DNA of 64,000 bases from Streptomyces sp. NBC_01775. GTDB taxonomy: Bacteria; Actinomycetota; Actinomycetes; Streptomycetales; Streptomycetaceae. The stretch's first letter is position 1. Every line of letters begins with the position of its first letter. The translations under genes and the position numbers were made by a program. The notes beneath the pieces are model-generated. The model worked only from the letters and a program-made list of their open reading frames with translations. It did no database searches and was not told the DNA's origin. Location: the NCBI RefSeq assembly GCF_035917675.1, contig NZ_CP109104.1:2480001-2544000 (forward strand). Direction: 5' to 3'. Below are positions 16,189-25,019 of this stretch, piece by piece.

Positions 16189-16897
16189 GCCCCGTAGCCT
16201 GATGCCGGACCGTCCCGCGTCCGGATGCGGGAGGCGCGGCGGGCGGCTGGGGCATGTCGACCGGCAGCACGTCGGGAGACAGCGCGCCGGCGCCCGCCGA
16301 GGCCGCGGTCAGCCGCCGCCGGTGATGGCGCCTGCACAGCACCTCGTACCCCACCTCGCCGCTGGGCTCCCCCACATCGCCGACGACGACCTGCGCGCCC
16401 TCGACGACCATGCGGCCACCGACCGTACGCGCGTTGTGCGTGGCGCGGGACCCGCACCAGCAAAGCGCCTCGACCTGGAGGGTCTCCATGCGGTCCGCCA
16501 GCTCCATCAGCCGCTGGGAGCCGGGGAAGAGGCGGGTGCGGAAGTCGGTGGCGATGCCGAACGCGAAGACGTCGATGCCCAGTTCGTCGACGACCCTGGC
16601 CAGCTGTTCGACCTGGTCGGGCGAGAGGAACTGGGCCTCGTCCACGATCACGTAGTCGGTGCGTCCGCCCGCGGTGAGGTGACGGACCAGGTGGGCCTGG
16701 AAGTTGAGGTCCTCGGCCACCTCGACGGCCTCGGCGACCAGCCCGAGCCGGGAGGAGAGCCGGCCTTGGCCCGCCCGGTCGTCGCGGGTGAAGATCATGC
16801 CCTGGAGGCCGCGGGCCGAGCGGTTGTGCTCGATCTGTAGCGCGAGCGTGCTCTTTCCGCAGTCCATCGTTCCGGAGAAGAACACCAGCTCTGGCAT
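16154..16897 (-). CDS. tdk: Thymidine kinase (type II)
   Basis: A 247-residue kinase that phosphorylates thymidine in dTTP salvage. It begins MPELVFFSGTMDCGKST, a P-loop of the type II family, and has VIVDEAQFL with the conserved DEAQF motif and FAFGIATDF. A zinc-binding pair CWCG lies near residue 153 and LCRRHH further on. The C-terminal 35 residues (PPAAPPASGRGT...) are a low-complexity extension beyond the usual length and overlap the 3' end of the VOC gene on the other strand. I chose the ATG at 16895-16897 over a longer frame because the family begins there. Confidence 0.93.
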   Translation of the reverse strand: MPELVFFSGTMDCGKSTLALQIEHNRSARGLQGMIFTRDDRAGQGRLSSRLGLVAEAVEVAEDLNFQAHLVRHLTAGGRTDYVIVDEAQFLSPDQVEQLARVVDELGIDVFAFGIATDFRTRLFPGSQRLMELADRMETLQVEALCWCGSRATHNARTVGGRMVVEGAQVVVGDVGEPSGEVGYEVLCRRHHRRRLTAASAGAGALSPDVLPVDMPQPPAAPPASGRGTVRHQATGLSDPLRPAGSH

Positions 16898-17060
16898 GGC
16901 GTGTTCGGCCTTTCTGACGTGCGGGCGTGTGGGGACGCGGGCGGTACGGGGCTCTGCGGCCACGGTGGGGGACGGCCGTCGGAGCCCGCCGTCGGGCAGC
17001 GGCCGTCGGGGCCTCCCAGCAGGTGGGCCTTCCCCGGCGGACGGGGCCTCAAGCGGGCCT

Positions 17061-18362
17061 TCAGGTGCGGACCTCCAGAAGCGGAACGAGCTGTTCGGCG
17101 GCAGTCGCCGAGCCGTGCATCCCGATCAGCTGGGACTCCTTGGGCTCACGGCGGGTGGCCACCACGGCGACATCGTCGCGCATCGCCGCGATGACGTCAC
17201 CGAGCCTGCCGCGCACCCGGGGCTCGACGCCCGGCCCGAACCAACCCAGCGCGAGGGCCTCTTCGCGGGTGGCCACCCAGGCCTGGTCGGCCAGGACCTC
17301 GCGCCAGACGGCGTGCACATCGCCGGCGGCACCCGGTACGGCGTAGACGTGCCGCATCCGGCCCTCGCCGCCGAGCTGGGCGACGCCCGCACTCAGCTCC
17401 CAGTCCTCGTCGAAGTCGATCCGGGCCTCGGGCCGCTCGGGAATGTCGACCATGCCGTGATCCGCGGTGATGTAGAGCGCGGAGCGGGGCGGCAGCTGCT
17501 CGGCCAGCCGCTGCGCGAGCCGGTCCACGTACATCAGCTGACCGCGCCAGGCGTCCGAGTCCATGCCGTAGCGGTGACCGTTGCCGTCCAGCTCGGCGAA
17601 GTAGGTGTAGACGAGCGAGCGGTCCCCGGCGGACAGGCGTTCGGCCGCCAGGTCCATGCGGTCCTCGGCGGACGGGCGGCCCAGGAACGTGCCGCCGGAC
17701 AGGGCGATCTTGGTGAGCGGGGTGTGTTCGAAGTGCGGGGCCGTCACCTGGCAGGTGGCCACGCCCGCCGCGTCCGCGTGCTGGAAGACGGTGGGGTACG
17801 GCTGCCACACGTGCGGGTCGGTCCACGGCTGCCAGCGCAGCTGGTTCATCAGGCGGCCGGTGGCCGGGTCCAGCGCGGTGTATCCGGGCAGCCCGTGCTC
17901 GCCCGGCACTCGGCCCGTGCCGACGGAGGCGAGTGAGGTGGCCGTGGTGGAGGGGAAGCCCGAGGTGATCGGCTCGCCCGTGCCCGCGCCCGAAGTCGGC
18001 AGCAGCGAGGTGAGGAACGGCGCCTCGTCCGGGTGGGCCTTGATCGCCTCCCAGCCCATGCCGTCCACCAGGAAGACACAGGCCCGGTCGGCGGGCCGGA
18101 CGGGGATGGCCGCCGTCATGCCGGGGACACCGAGGCCCGCGGCGATGGAGGGCAGCAGGTCGGCAAGGGAGCCGGTGCCGTAGCGGGGGACGGGTGCCGT
18201 GCGCGGGTCGAGCGGGGCGTCGTCGTACGCGGCGGCATACGGAACAGCGCCGTTCGACGCGGTGTGGGGGTGTCTGCCGGGGTCCGGGAGCGGAGCCGTG
18301 GGCGGGCGCGGAGCCGTGCGGTGCGGGTGCGGGTGCGGGTGCGGGAGACCCTCTCGGGTCAC
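17061..18362 (-). CDS. Alkaline phosphatase-superfamily phosphodiesterase/nucleotide pyrophosphatase
   Basis: A 433-residue metal-dependent hydrolase. VFLVDGMGWEAI near residue 91 supplies the first metal-binding Asp, GFPSTTATSL near 133 the nucleophile Thr, and YITADHGMVDIP near 300 the conserved DHG metal-binding histidine. The family hydrolyses phosphodiester or phosphomonoester bonds; the true substrate is unknown. The N-terminus is low complexity (HPHPHPH) and encoded by a hexamer repeat. The GTG start overlaps the upstream DUF5998 stop as GTGA, so the pair is translationally coupled. Confidence 0.85.
   Translation of the reverse strand: MTREGLPHPHPHPHRTAPRPPTAPLPDPGRHPHTASNGAVPYAAAYDDAPLDPRTAPVPRYGTGSLADLLPSIAAGLGVPGMTAAIPVRPADRACVFLVDGMGWEAIKAHPDEAPFLTSLLPTSGAGTGEPITSGFPSTTATSLASVGTGRVPGEHGLPGYTALDPATGRLMNQLRWQPWTDPHVWQPYPTVFQHADAAGVATCQVTAPHFEHTPLTKIALSGGTFLGRPSAEDRMDLAAERLSAGDRSLVYTYFAELDGNGHRYGMDSDAWRGQLMYVDRLAQRLAEQLPPRSALYITADHGMVDIPERPEARIDFDEDWELSAGVAQLGGEGRMRHVYAVPGAAGDVHAVWREVLADQAWVATREEALALGWFGPGVEPRVRGRLGDVIAAMRDDVAVVATRREPKESQLIGMHGSATAAEQLVPLLEVRT
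18320..18346. repeat. GGGTGC hexamer repeat, G-quadruplex candidate
   Basis: On the plus strand GGG recurs four times at exact 6-base intervals (18325, 18331, 18337, 18343) with 3-base loops. It encodes the HPHPHPH stretch at the start of the phosphatase on the other strand, so the G-rich strand is its template strand. Copy-number change would add or remove His-Pro pairs without a frameshift. Confidence 0.75.
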
Positions 18363-18961
18363 TGCGGGGGCCCGACACGGGTGGTGCCCGCGGTGGCCTC
18401 GGAGAGGGCCTGCGCGAAGGCGAGAGTCTGACGGACGGTGTCGGGTCCGTCGCCCGCCTCGCTGACGCGGAGCGAGAGGTCGTCGGCCGTGGAGGAGCCC
18501 GTATAGCCGTGATCCGCCTCGCAGTTGGGATCACCGCAGGTCGCGGGCTCCATGTCGAGACGGGAGACGGCGCCCCAGCCGATGGTCAGGACGACCTCGC
18601 GGGGCAGGGTGCCGGGGGTGTACGACTCGGGGTTGGCCACGACACGGGAGAGCACGACCGAGGAGATGCGCTCCAGCTTCACGGACTCGGTGGAGGTGGT
18701 GGCATAGGGCGAGGGCGAGGTGCCGTCGGCCGCCTGCTCGTCGGTGTGACTGACCAGGAAGCGCGTGCGGGTCAGCACGAGGACCGTGACATGGCGACGG
18801 ACCTCGTTCGAATCGAACGTCGTCTCCTGGTGCACGAGGTAGGAGGCCACGGGCTCCCCGCCCACCGAGGCTTCCACAGCCTCGGCCACGAGGGCCGGGT
18901 AATAGCCACTACGCTCGATCGCCTCGCGCAGCCCCTGGGTCGTCGTACCGGTCTTCGCCAT
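18359..18961 (-). CDS. DUF5998 family protein
   Basis: A 200-residue soluble protein starting MAKTGTTTQGLREAIERSGYYPALV. I recognise this family (DUF5998) as a conserved Streptomyces protein of unknown function. It has no membrane segment. Two cysteines occur as CGDPNC with a following Asp-His, possibly metal binding. I chose the ATG at 18959-18961 rather than the one nine bases upstream because TTTAGGA lies eight bases before it. The stop overlaps the start of the downstream phosphatase gene. Confidence 0.82.
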   Translation of the reverse strand: MAKTGTTTQGLREAIERSGYYPALVAEAVEASVGGEPVASYLVHQETTFDSNEVRRHVTVLVLTRTRFLVSHTDEQAADGTSPSPYATTSTESVKLERISSVVLSRVVANPESYTPGTLPREVVLTIGWGAVSRLDMEPATCGDPNCEADHGYTGSSTADDLSLRVSEAGDGPDTVRQTLAFAQALSEATAGTTRVGPPQ

Positions 18962-19033
18962 AACAGCCATCCTAAAGGCCCGGGTGCCGACACATCCCCG
19001 GCCCGCCCCGCTCCATGCGCCCCGCGCCCGGAG

Positions 19034-21841
19034 TCAGTACGCCGGGAGCCTGCGCGCCCCCAGGTCGGGGCGCCGCCCGGGGTCGGCCGCACGGACCGAA
19101 GCGCTCAGCACGGTCACACCTCGCGGCGCGACGACCACCGGGTCCAGTTCGACGGCGACCACCTCCGGATGGTCGTCCATCAGCAGCGAGACACGCAGCA
19201 GCACCTCCTCCAGCGCCGCCATGTCCGAGGGCTCGGCGCCCCGCCATCCGAACAGCAGGGGCGCGGACCGGATCGCGCGGACCAGACCGGCGGCCTCCTT
19301 GTCGGTGACCGGGACCAGCCGGTGCGCGGTGTCGCCCAGCAGCTCGGAGGGGGTTCCGGCGAGCCCGAAGGAGAGCACGGCGCCGATGGCCGGGTCCAGG
19401 GTGCCTCTGATGACGGTGCCGACGCCGCGCGGCGCCATCGACTGCACCACGGGCCGCAGCTCCTCGGGAGCGCCGAGCGCGGCCGTCAGCTCGCCGTAGG
19501 CGCGGCGCAATCCGGTCTCCCCCGCGATGTCCAGCCGCACGCCGCCGAGGTCGGCCCGGTGCCGCAGATGGGACGCTGTGGTCTTGAGCGCGACCGGGTA
19601 GCCCAAGGTCCGCGCCGCTTCGGCGGCCGTGTCGGCGTCCGGAGCCGGGAGGGTGGGCTGGACGGCGATGCCGTAGCAGCCCAGCAGCCGAGCGGTGTCC
19701 TGGTCGGTGAGGGCCTGGCTGCGGGCGGGCACGTCCGTGACGCGGGCGAGGAGGCTCGCCGCCGCTGCCTCGTCCACCTCGAACTCGGGCACCTTGCCCG
19801 GAGCGCCGGCCTCGGCGCGCCAGCGGGCGTAGCGCACCGCCTCGGCCAGCGCGTGGGAGGCCCGCTCGGGGGTGGGGTAGGAGGGCAGCCCGCGCGCCGC
19901 GAGTGCCGCCTCCAGCCCCTCCATGGCGAGGTGGACGACGGCGACGGGCTTGCCTCCGGCGGCCTCCGTCGCCTGCTGGAGCGCGTCGGCGAGGGTCTCG
20001 ACGTAGCCCTGCGGCGGGTCGGCCGCGTCGTGGGTGGGCGCGGTGCCCGGCAGTTCGGCGGGGACCGCCGGGATGACGGTGACCAGGACGGCGTCGGTTC
20101 CGGGGTCCGCGAGCGCTTCGCCGAGCGCCGTGCCGAAGTGGCCGGGCCCGGCCGTCCCGGGGAGCGCGACGACCGGCCGGGGGCGCAGCCCGTCGTTGAG
20201 GCAGGCGTCGTAGGTGAGCAGGCTGAGCGCGTCGGTGTTGCCGACGATGCCGACGCGTGGCCCGGCCGGGGCGGGCTGCCCCGCGAGCAGGAGACCGGTG
20301 TCCAGCAGTTCGGTGAAGGTGTCGACCATGAGGACCCCCGCCTGGCGCAGGAGGGCGTAGACGGTGGCGTCCGGGGCGCGGGAGGCGGGTGCGGCGTGGC
20401 CGGGCGGGGGCGCGCTGCCGCGCTGGCGGGCTCCCTTGACGACGACGACCGGCTTGCGCGCGGCCGTGCGCCTGGCGAGCCGGGTGAACTTGCGCGGGTT
20501 GCCGATGGATTCGAGGTACATCAGCACGACGTCGGTGTCCGGATCCTCGTCCCAGTGCTGGAGCAGGTCGTTGCCGGAGACGTCGGCGCGGTTGCCGGCG
20601 GAGACGAAGGAGGAGGGCCCGATGCCACGCCGGTCGAGCCCGTCGAGCAGGGTGATGCCGATGGCGCCCGACTGGGTGAAGACTCCGGTGCGGCCCCGTG
20701 CGGGCATCCGGATGGAGGGAGTCGCGTTGAGCCGCACGTCCGGGCCGGTGTTGATCAGGCCGAGCGCGTTCGGGCCCACCAGGCGCATCCCGTAGGAGCG
20801 GGCCAGGCGCACCAGCTCGCGCTGTTCGTCGCGGCCGAAGCCGTCGGAGAGGACGACGAGGCCCTGCACGGCGGCCTCGCCGCACTCGGCGACGACGGAG
20901 GAAAGGCCCTCGGCGGGAACGGCGACGACGGCGAGGTCGATGTGCTCGGGGATCTCCCCCACAGAGCGGTAGGCGGGCACTCCCGCGAGCTCGGCGGCGC
21001 TCTCGGGCCCGGTGCCGGTGGGGCTGCCCGGCAGCTCACGGTTGACCGCGTACACGCCTCCGGTGAAGCCTCCGGCGCGCAGGCTCTCCAGCACGGTCCG
21101 TCCGGCGCCGCCGGGGGTGCGGCTGGCGCCGACGACGGCGACGGAGCCGGGGGCCAGCAGCCGGGCGACGGAGCGGGCCTCGGCACGCTGTTCGCGGGCC
21201 CGCATGACGGCCAGGGAGCGCTCGGTGGGTTCGAGGTCGAGGGTGAGGTGGACGGAGCCGTCCTCGAAGCTGCGCTTCTGCGAGTATCCGGCGTCCGTGA
21301 ACACCTTGATCATCTTGGTGTTGGCGGGCAGCACCTCGGCGGCGAAGCGGCGGATGCCGCGCTCGCGGGCCACGGCGCCGATGTGTTCGAGGAGCGCGGA
21401 GGCCACTCCCCTGCCCTGCTGGTCATCCCGGACGAGGAAGGCGACCTCGGCCTCGTCGGCCGGCTCGGCCGCCGGTCTGCCGAGTTCGTCGATGCGGTCG
21501 TAGCGGACGGTGGCGATGAACTCACCGCCCACGGTCGCGGCGAGGCCCACGCGGTCGACATAGTCGTGGTGGGTGAAGCGCCTCACGTCCTTGTCGGACA
21601 GCCGGGGGTAGGGGGCGAAGAAGCGGTAGTACTTGGACTCGTCCGAGACCTGCTCGTAGAAGCTGACGAGCCGCTCAGCGTCGTCCGGCGTGATGGGCCG
21701 GACCCTGGCCGTCCCGCCGTCGCGCAGGACGACATCGGCTTCCCAGTGGGCCGGGTAGGCGCGCTCCTCGGGGCTCGGCATGGGGTCAGCGTACGGCGGT
21801 GGGGGCCACGGCGGCGGTCCGGCGGCAACGTATCGTCGCAT
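19034..21841 (-). CDS. GNAT-acetyltransferase / NDP-forming acyl-CoA-synthetase-like fusion (protein acetyltransferase type)
   Basis: A protein of about 935 residues. An N-terminal GNAT domain (about 40-210) carries FLVRDDQQGRGVASALLEHI, the acetyl-CoA-binding motif. It is followed by a CoA-binding domain (RLLAPGSVAVVGASRTPG), a succinyl-CoA-ligase-like domain with GPNALGLINT and GRTGVFTQSGAIG, and a C-terminal ATP-grasp half. The usual phosphohistidine segment of active ADP-forming synthetases is not obvious, which matches Pat-type lysine acetyltransferases that are catalytically dead as synthetases. The start is uncertain: 21841 (MRRYVAAG) or 21781 (MPSPEERAYP). HPr lies divergently upstream. 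Confidence 0.85.
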   Translation of the reverse strand: MRRYVAAGPPPWPPPPYADPMPSPEERAYPAHWEADVVLRDGGTARVRPITPDDAERLVSFYEQVSDESKYYRFFAPYPRLSDKDVRRFTHHDYVDRVGLAATVGGEFIATVRYDRIDELGRPAAEPADEAEVAFLVRDDQQGRGVASALLEHIGAVARERGIRRFAAEVLPANTKMIKVFTDAGYSQKRSFEDGSVHLTLDLEPTERSLAVMRAREQRAEARSVARLLAPGSVAVVGASRTPGGAGRTVLESLRAGGFTGGVYAVNRELPGSPTGTGPESAAELAGVPAYRSVGEIPEHIDLAVVAVPAEGLSSVVAECGEAAVQGLVVLSDGFGRDEQRELVRLARSYGMRLVGPNALGLINTGPDVRLNATPSIRMPARGRTGVFTQSGAIGITLLDGLDRRGIGPSSFVSAGNRADVSGNDLLQHWDEDPDTDVVLMYLESIGNPRKFTRLARRTAARKPVVVVKGARQRGSAPPPGHAAPASRAPDATVYALLRQAGVLMVDTFTELLDTGLLLAGQPAPAGPRVGIVGNTDALSLLTYDACLNDGLRPRPVVALPGTAGPGHFGTALGEALADPGTDAVLVTVIPAVPAELPGTAPTHDAADPPQGYVETLADALQQATEAAGGKPVAVVHLAMEGLEAALAARGLPSYPTPERASHALAEAVRYARWRAEAGAPGKVPEFEVDEAAAASLLARVTDVPARSQALTDQDTARLLGCYGIAVQPTLPAPDADTAAEAARTLGYPVALKTTASHLRHRADLGGVRLDIAGETGLRRAYGELTAALGAPEELRPVVQSMAPRGVGTVIRGTLDPAIGAVLSFGLAGTPSELLGDTAHRLVPVTDKEAAGLVRAIRSAPLLFGWRGAEPSDMAALEEVLLRVSLLMDDHPEVVAVELDPVVVAPRGVTVLSASVRAADPGRRPDLGARRLPAY

Positions 21842-21942
21842 CTTGGGATCGCCGGATATGCCGGACGGCACCGCGGAATGATGCACTCCGGTCACCGTGC
21901 GAGACTGACCTAGAACAACGTTTCGAATCGAAGGGCAACATC

Positions 21943-22224
21943 ATGGTTGAGCGCCGCGTCACCATCGGCTGGGCCGAGGGGCTGCACGCCCGCCCCGCCT
22001 CGATCTTCGTCCGTGCCGCATCGGCAGCCGGGGTCCCCGTCACCATCCAGAAGGGCGACGGCAGCCCGGTGAACGCGGCCTCCATGCTGGGCGTGCTCGG
22101 CCTGGGCGCCGAGGGCGGCGAGGAGGTCGTCCTGGCCTCGGAGGCGGACGACGCCGCAGAGGCTCTCGACCGTCTGGCCAAGCTGGTCTCGGAGGGCCTG
22201 GAGGAGCTTCCGGAGACCGTCTGA
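21943..22224 (+). CDS. ptsH: Phosphocarrier protein HPr of the sugar phosphotransferase system
   Basis: A 93-residue HPr that relays phosphate from enzyme I to sugar-specific enzyme II components. The phosphorylated His15 lies in GLHARPAS, exactly as in other HPr proteins. The Ser46-type region reads ASMLGVLGLG, so regulatory phosphorylation is possible but not shown. GAAGGG lies nine to ten bases before the ATG at 21943. The gene is monocistronic by layout: a strong hairpin follows, and the upstream neighbour is divergent. Confidence 0.95.
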   Translation: MVERRVTIGWAEGLHARPASIFVRAASAAGVPVTIQKGDGSPVNAASMLGVLGLGAEGGEEVVLASEADDAAEALDRLAKLVSEGLEELPETV

Positions 22225-22249
22225 GCCATCACGGCGGACAGCACACAAC

Positions 22250-22286
22250 GGATCAGCCCCCGGTCATGGTGACCGGGGGCTGATCC
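22250..22286. terminator. Hairpin terminator after ptsH
   Basis: A perfect 17-base stem (22250-22266 with 22270-22286) and a 3-base loop sit 26 bases after the ptsH stop, in front of the convergent M23 peptidase gene ending at 22361. Confidence 0.85.
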
Positions 22287-22360
22287 GTATGCGGTGTCCG
22301 GATGGCGCGTGCGCCATGCGCCGTCCGGATGGTGCGTGCGCGGCGTGGAGCGCCTGAGTC

Positions 22361-23206
22361 TCAGACCTTGAGGCCGTGACTGCGCAGGTAGGCGATCGGG
22401 TCCATGTCCGAACCGTAGTCGGGGCCGGAGCGGGCCTCGAAGTGCAGGTGCGGGCCGGAGGAGTTGCCCGTGGAGCCGGACAGCGCGATCTGCTGGCCCG
22501 CGGTGACGGTCTGGCCGACCGAGACGCTCATCGAGTTGAGGTGGCCGTACTGCGTGTACGTGCCGTCCTTGTGCTTGATCACGATGTTGTTGCCGTACGC
22601 GCCGCCGTTGCCGGCCTCCACGACCTCGCCTGCCGCGACGGACTTGACCCGGGTGTTCATGCCCGCGTGGAAGTCGATGCCGGTGTGGCTGCCGGAGGAC
22701 CACATGCCGCCGCCGGTCTTGTATCCGGTGGAGACGTGGGAGCCGTCGACCGGGAGGACGTAACCGCTCAGCTTGGCGCGCTTCGCGTCGGCGGCGCGAG
22801 CCGCCTTGGCCTTCTCGGCGCGGTCCTTCTTGGCCTTCTCGGCCGCGGCCTTGCGCTTGGCCTCGTCCGCCTTCTTCTTGGCCTCCAGCTTGGCCTTGGC
22901 CGCCGCTTCCTTGGACTGGGCCTCGGCCTGAGCCTTCTCGGCCTCGATGACCTGGGTGTGCGCCTGCTGGTCCAGGGTCTCGGAGAGCCGGCCGCTCACG
23001 CCGAAGGCGTCGTTGAAGCCGGTCTCGTGAACGCGGTTCTGCTCGCCGCTCGAAGCGAAGGCCGGGGAGGCGAGCGTTCCGACGACGCCGACGGTGGCGA
23101 GCCCGGCTATGCCTGCGGCTCCGGCACCGGCCCTGCGGGCCTTGCTGGGGCGTCGGTGCTTCCCGGTGGGACGGGTGGGACTGGTGAACGCCATAGAGAG
23201 GCGCAC
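22361..23206 (-). CDS. Secreted M23 (LytM-type) peptidoglycan endopeptidase
   Basis: A 281-residue secreted protein. The N-terminus is basic (TGKHRRPSKARRAG) followed by a hydrophobic helix ending ASPAFAS, a likely signal peptide. Residues about 70-150 form a Lys/Ala/Glu-rich coiled coil. The C-terminal M23 domain has HTGIDFHAG and GPHLHFEARS, the zinc-binding HxxxD and HxH motifs. It should cleave peptide cross-links in the wall. Start is either the GTG at 23206, with GGAAGG six bases upstream, or the ATG at 23194. A cyclic-di-AMP riboswitch lies directly upstream, which is how such resuscitation or wall-hydrolase genes are controlled in actinobacteria. Confidence 0.92.
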   Translation of the reverse strand: MRLSMAFTSPTRPTGKHRRPSKARRAGAGAAGIAGLATVGVVGTLASPAFASSGEQNRVHETGFNDAFGVSGRLSETLDQQAHTQVIEAEKAQAEAQSKEAAAKAKLEAKKKADEAKRKAAAEKAKKDRAEKAKAARAADAKRAKLSGYVLPVDGSHVSTGYKTGGGMWSSGSHTGIDFHAGMNTRVKSVAAGEVVEAGNGGAYGNNIVIKHKDGTYTQYGHLNSMSVSVGQTVTAGQQIALSGSTGNSSGPHLHFEARSGPDYGSDMDPIAYLRSHGLKV

Positions 23207-23606
23207 TCCTTTCCTTCCTTCTCGCCTACCGGGTTAGCTGACGGGTTCGGAGCAGGAAGGTCTCCTACGGGCTGCCTCTGGCGAGGCGGTCCGATTCACC
23301 CCAGGGACTGCGTTGGGTCCCCGGCTCCCCTCGGCTTGCGCCTCGGGAACTCGGCGATCACTGTGCGTCGGCCGCGGGCGCGGTCACTTCTGACGAACAG
23401 CGGCAATGACGCTAAACGGGGCCACTTCTGAGCGGCAAACGAATCCCTGTGTTTGTCGCGCACGCCACACCCCGTATCGCCATGTCCGGGTGAGAAGCGG
23501 ACATTTGGCGGGCCCCGGAAGGGGACGTTCCTCTCACGCCGCCCCCCTCCGGCCCTCGTTCCGGCCCCGCCTGGCGGCCAACGGTCGAAGAGCCCGCCGT
23601 CCTCGC
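23207..23606. other. 400-base leader and intergenic region, mostly the riboswitch
   Basis: The half nearest the M23 gene (23221-23357) is the cyclic-di-AMP aptamer. The remainder (23358-23606) should hold the promoter of the leader transcript; I could not pick a convincing -35/-10 pair. No open frame here has coding character. Confidence 0.6.
23221..23357 (-). ncRNA. Cyclic-di-AMP (ydaO/yuaA) riboswitch
   Basis: Reading the minus strand, the conserved blocks of the ydaO aptamer occur in order: TCGCCGAGTTC, GGGGAGCCGGGGACCCAA, TGGGGTGAATC, and the 3' block TCCGAACCCGTCAGCTAACC ending GGTAGGCGA. The outer stem is formed by TCGCC (23352-23356) with GGCGA (23221-23225). Only about 14 bases, containing the purine-rich ribosome-binding site, separate the aptamer from the M23 start codon, and no terminator hairpin is visible between them. 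It therefore probably works at translation or through Rho. Cyclic di-AMP control of wall-hydrolase genes is established for this class. Confidence 0.93.
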
Positions 23607-25019
23607 TCAGGAGCCCGTGACGACCTTCACCTCTCCGATCCCCAACTCGCGCACCGGGTCCGCGATCTGGGAGGCGTCACCGACCAGCACGGTCACCAGA
23701 CGGTCGGCCGGGAAGGCGCTGACGGCCGCGGCCGTCGCCTCCACCGTGCCCGCCTCGGCGAGCCGTGCGTAGAGGCGGCCCTGGAAGTCGTCGGGCAGAA
23801 ACTGCTCGACCTGGTCGGCCAGCGTCCCGGCGACGGCGTCCGACGTCTCGAAGCGCAGCGGGGCGACGCCCACCAGGTTGCGCACGGCCACGTCGCGCTC
23901 CTCGTCCGTGAGGCCCTCGGCGGCCAGGACGCGCAGCACCTGCCACAGGTCGGCCAGCGCCGGGCCCGTGACGTCCGTGGCGACCGAGCCGCTGATGGCC
24001 AGCAGCGCGGCGCCCGTACCCTCCGCCGAGGACCGCAGCACCTGCCCGAAGGCCCGCACGCCGTAGGTGTAGCCCTTCTCCTCGCGCAGCACGCGGTCCA
24101 GCCGCGAGGTGAGGGTGCCGCCCAGGCAGTAGACCCCGAGAAGCTGTGCGGGCCACACGCTGTCGTGCCGGTCGGGGCCGATGCGGCCGATCAGCACCTG
24201 GGTCTGCACGGCGCCGGGCCGGTCGACGATGACGACGCGTCCGCTGTCGTCGGCCGAGATGGACGGCATCGGGCGGGCCTCGGCCGCCGTACCCGTCCAG
24301 GCGCCCAGGGTGTCGGCGAGCGCCGCGTCCAGGTCCACCCCCTCCAGATCGCCCACCACGACGGCGGTGGCCGTCGCGGGGCGCACGTGGGCCTCGTAGA
24401 AGGCGCGCACGGCCGCCGCGTCGATGCGCCGCACCGTCTCCTCCGTGCCCTGCCGGGGGCGGGACATCCGGGACTCGGCGGGGAACAGCTCGCGCGACAG
24501 CTCCTTGGCGGCACGCCTGGCGGGGTTGGCCAGCTCGTGCGGGATCTCGTCCAGCCTGTTGGCGACGAGGCGTTCGACCTCGCCGTCGGGGAAGGCGGGA
24601 GCGCGCAGCGCGTCGGCCAGCAGGCCCAGCCCCTTGGGCAGCCGGGAGACCGGGACCTCCAGGGAGACGCGCACGCCCGGATGGTCGGCATGCGAGTCGA
24701 GCGTGGCACCGCAGCGCTCCAGCTCGGCGGCGAACTCCTCCGCGTCGTGCTTGTCCGTGCCCTCGTTGAGCGCCCGGGCCATGATCGTGGCGACCCCGTC
24801 CAGGCCCTCGGGCTCGGCGTCCAGCGGCGCCGGGAGGTTGACCTCGACGGCGACGATCTCCTGGCCGGGGCGGTGGCAGCGCAGCACTGTCAGCCCGTTG
24901 GCCAGGGTGCCGCGCTCGGGCGTGGGGAAGGCCCACGGCTTGGGGGTGCCGCTCTGGGGCTGGGGGTGGAATTCCATGGTGGGTGCCGCGGTGCCCGCGC
25001 CCGCTCCGGTGTCGCTCAC
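23607..25019 (-). CDS. M16-family peptidase-like protein, inactive (regulatory) subunit
   Basis: A 470-residue M16 fold beginning with a Pro/Gly linker, then RGTLANGLTVLRCHRPG. At the place where active M16 peptidases have HxxEH it reads ALNEGTDKHDAEEF, so the zinc-binding site is absent. The C-terminal half has the usual M16_C features (VVVGDLEGVDLD, then a segment ending FLPDDFQGRLYARLAEAGT). In bacteria such inactive partners pair with an adjacent active M16 subunit. Its GTG start overlaps the stop of the active gene (GTGA), supporting equimolar expression. Confidence 0.88.
   Translation of the reverse strand: MSDTGAGAGTAAPTMEFHPQPQSGTPKPWAFPTPERGTLANGLTVLRCHRPGQEIVAVEVNLPAPLDAEPEGLDGVATIMARALNEGTDKHDAEEFAAELERCGATLDSHADHPGVRVSLEVPVSRLPKGLGLLADALRAPAFPDGEVERLVANRLDEIPHELANPARRAAKELSRELFPAESRMSRPRQGTEETVRRIDAAAVRAFYEAHVRPATATAVVVGDLEGVDLDAALADTLGAWTGTAAEARPMPSISADDSGRVVIVDRPGAVQTQVLIGRIGPDRHDSVWPAQLLGVYCLGGTLTSRLDRVLREEKGYTYGVRAFGQVLRSSAEGTGAALLAISGSVATDVTGPALADLWQVLRVLAAEGLTDEERDVAVRNLVGVAPLRFETSDAVAGTLADQVEQFLPDDFQGRLYARLAEAGTVEATAAAVSAFPADRLVTVLVGDASQIADPVRELGIGEVKVVTGS

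Noticed and set aside
18806..18825. TTCGAA-containing sequence that looks like a tRNA T-loop
   Set aside because: It lies inside DUF5998 with no acceptor or anticodon stems around it; no tRNA gene was found in the window.
18194..21913. 1239-codon open frame on the plus strand opposite the phosphatase, DUF5998 and acetyltransferase genes
   Set aside because: It spans three well-supported minus-strand genes and yields a Gly/Arg/Asp/Gln-rich sequence with no motif; an antisense frame of high-GC DNA.
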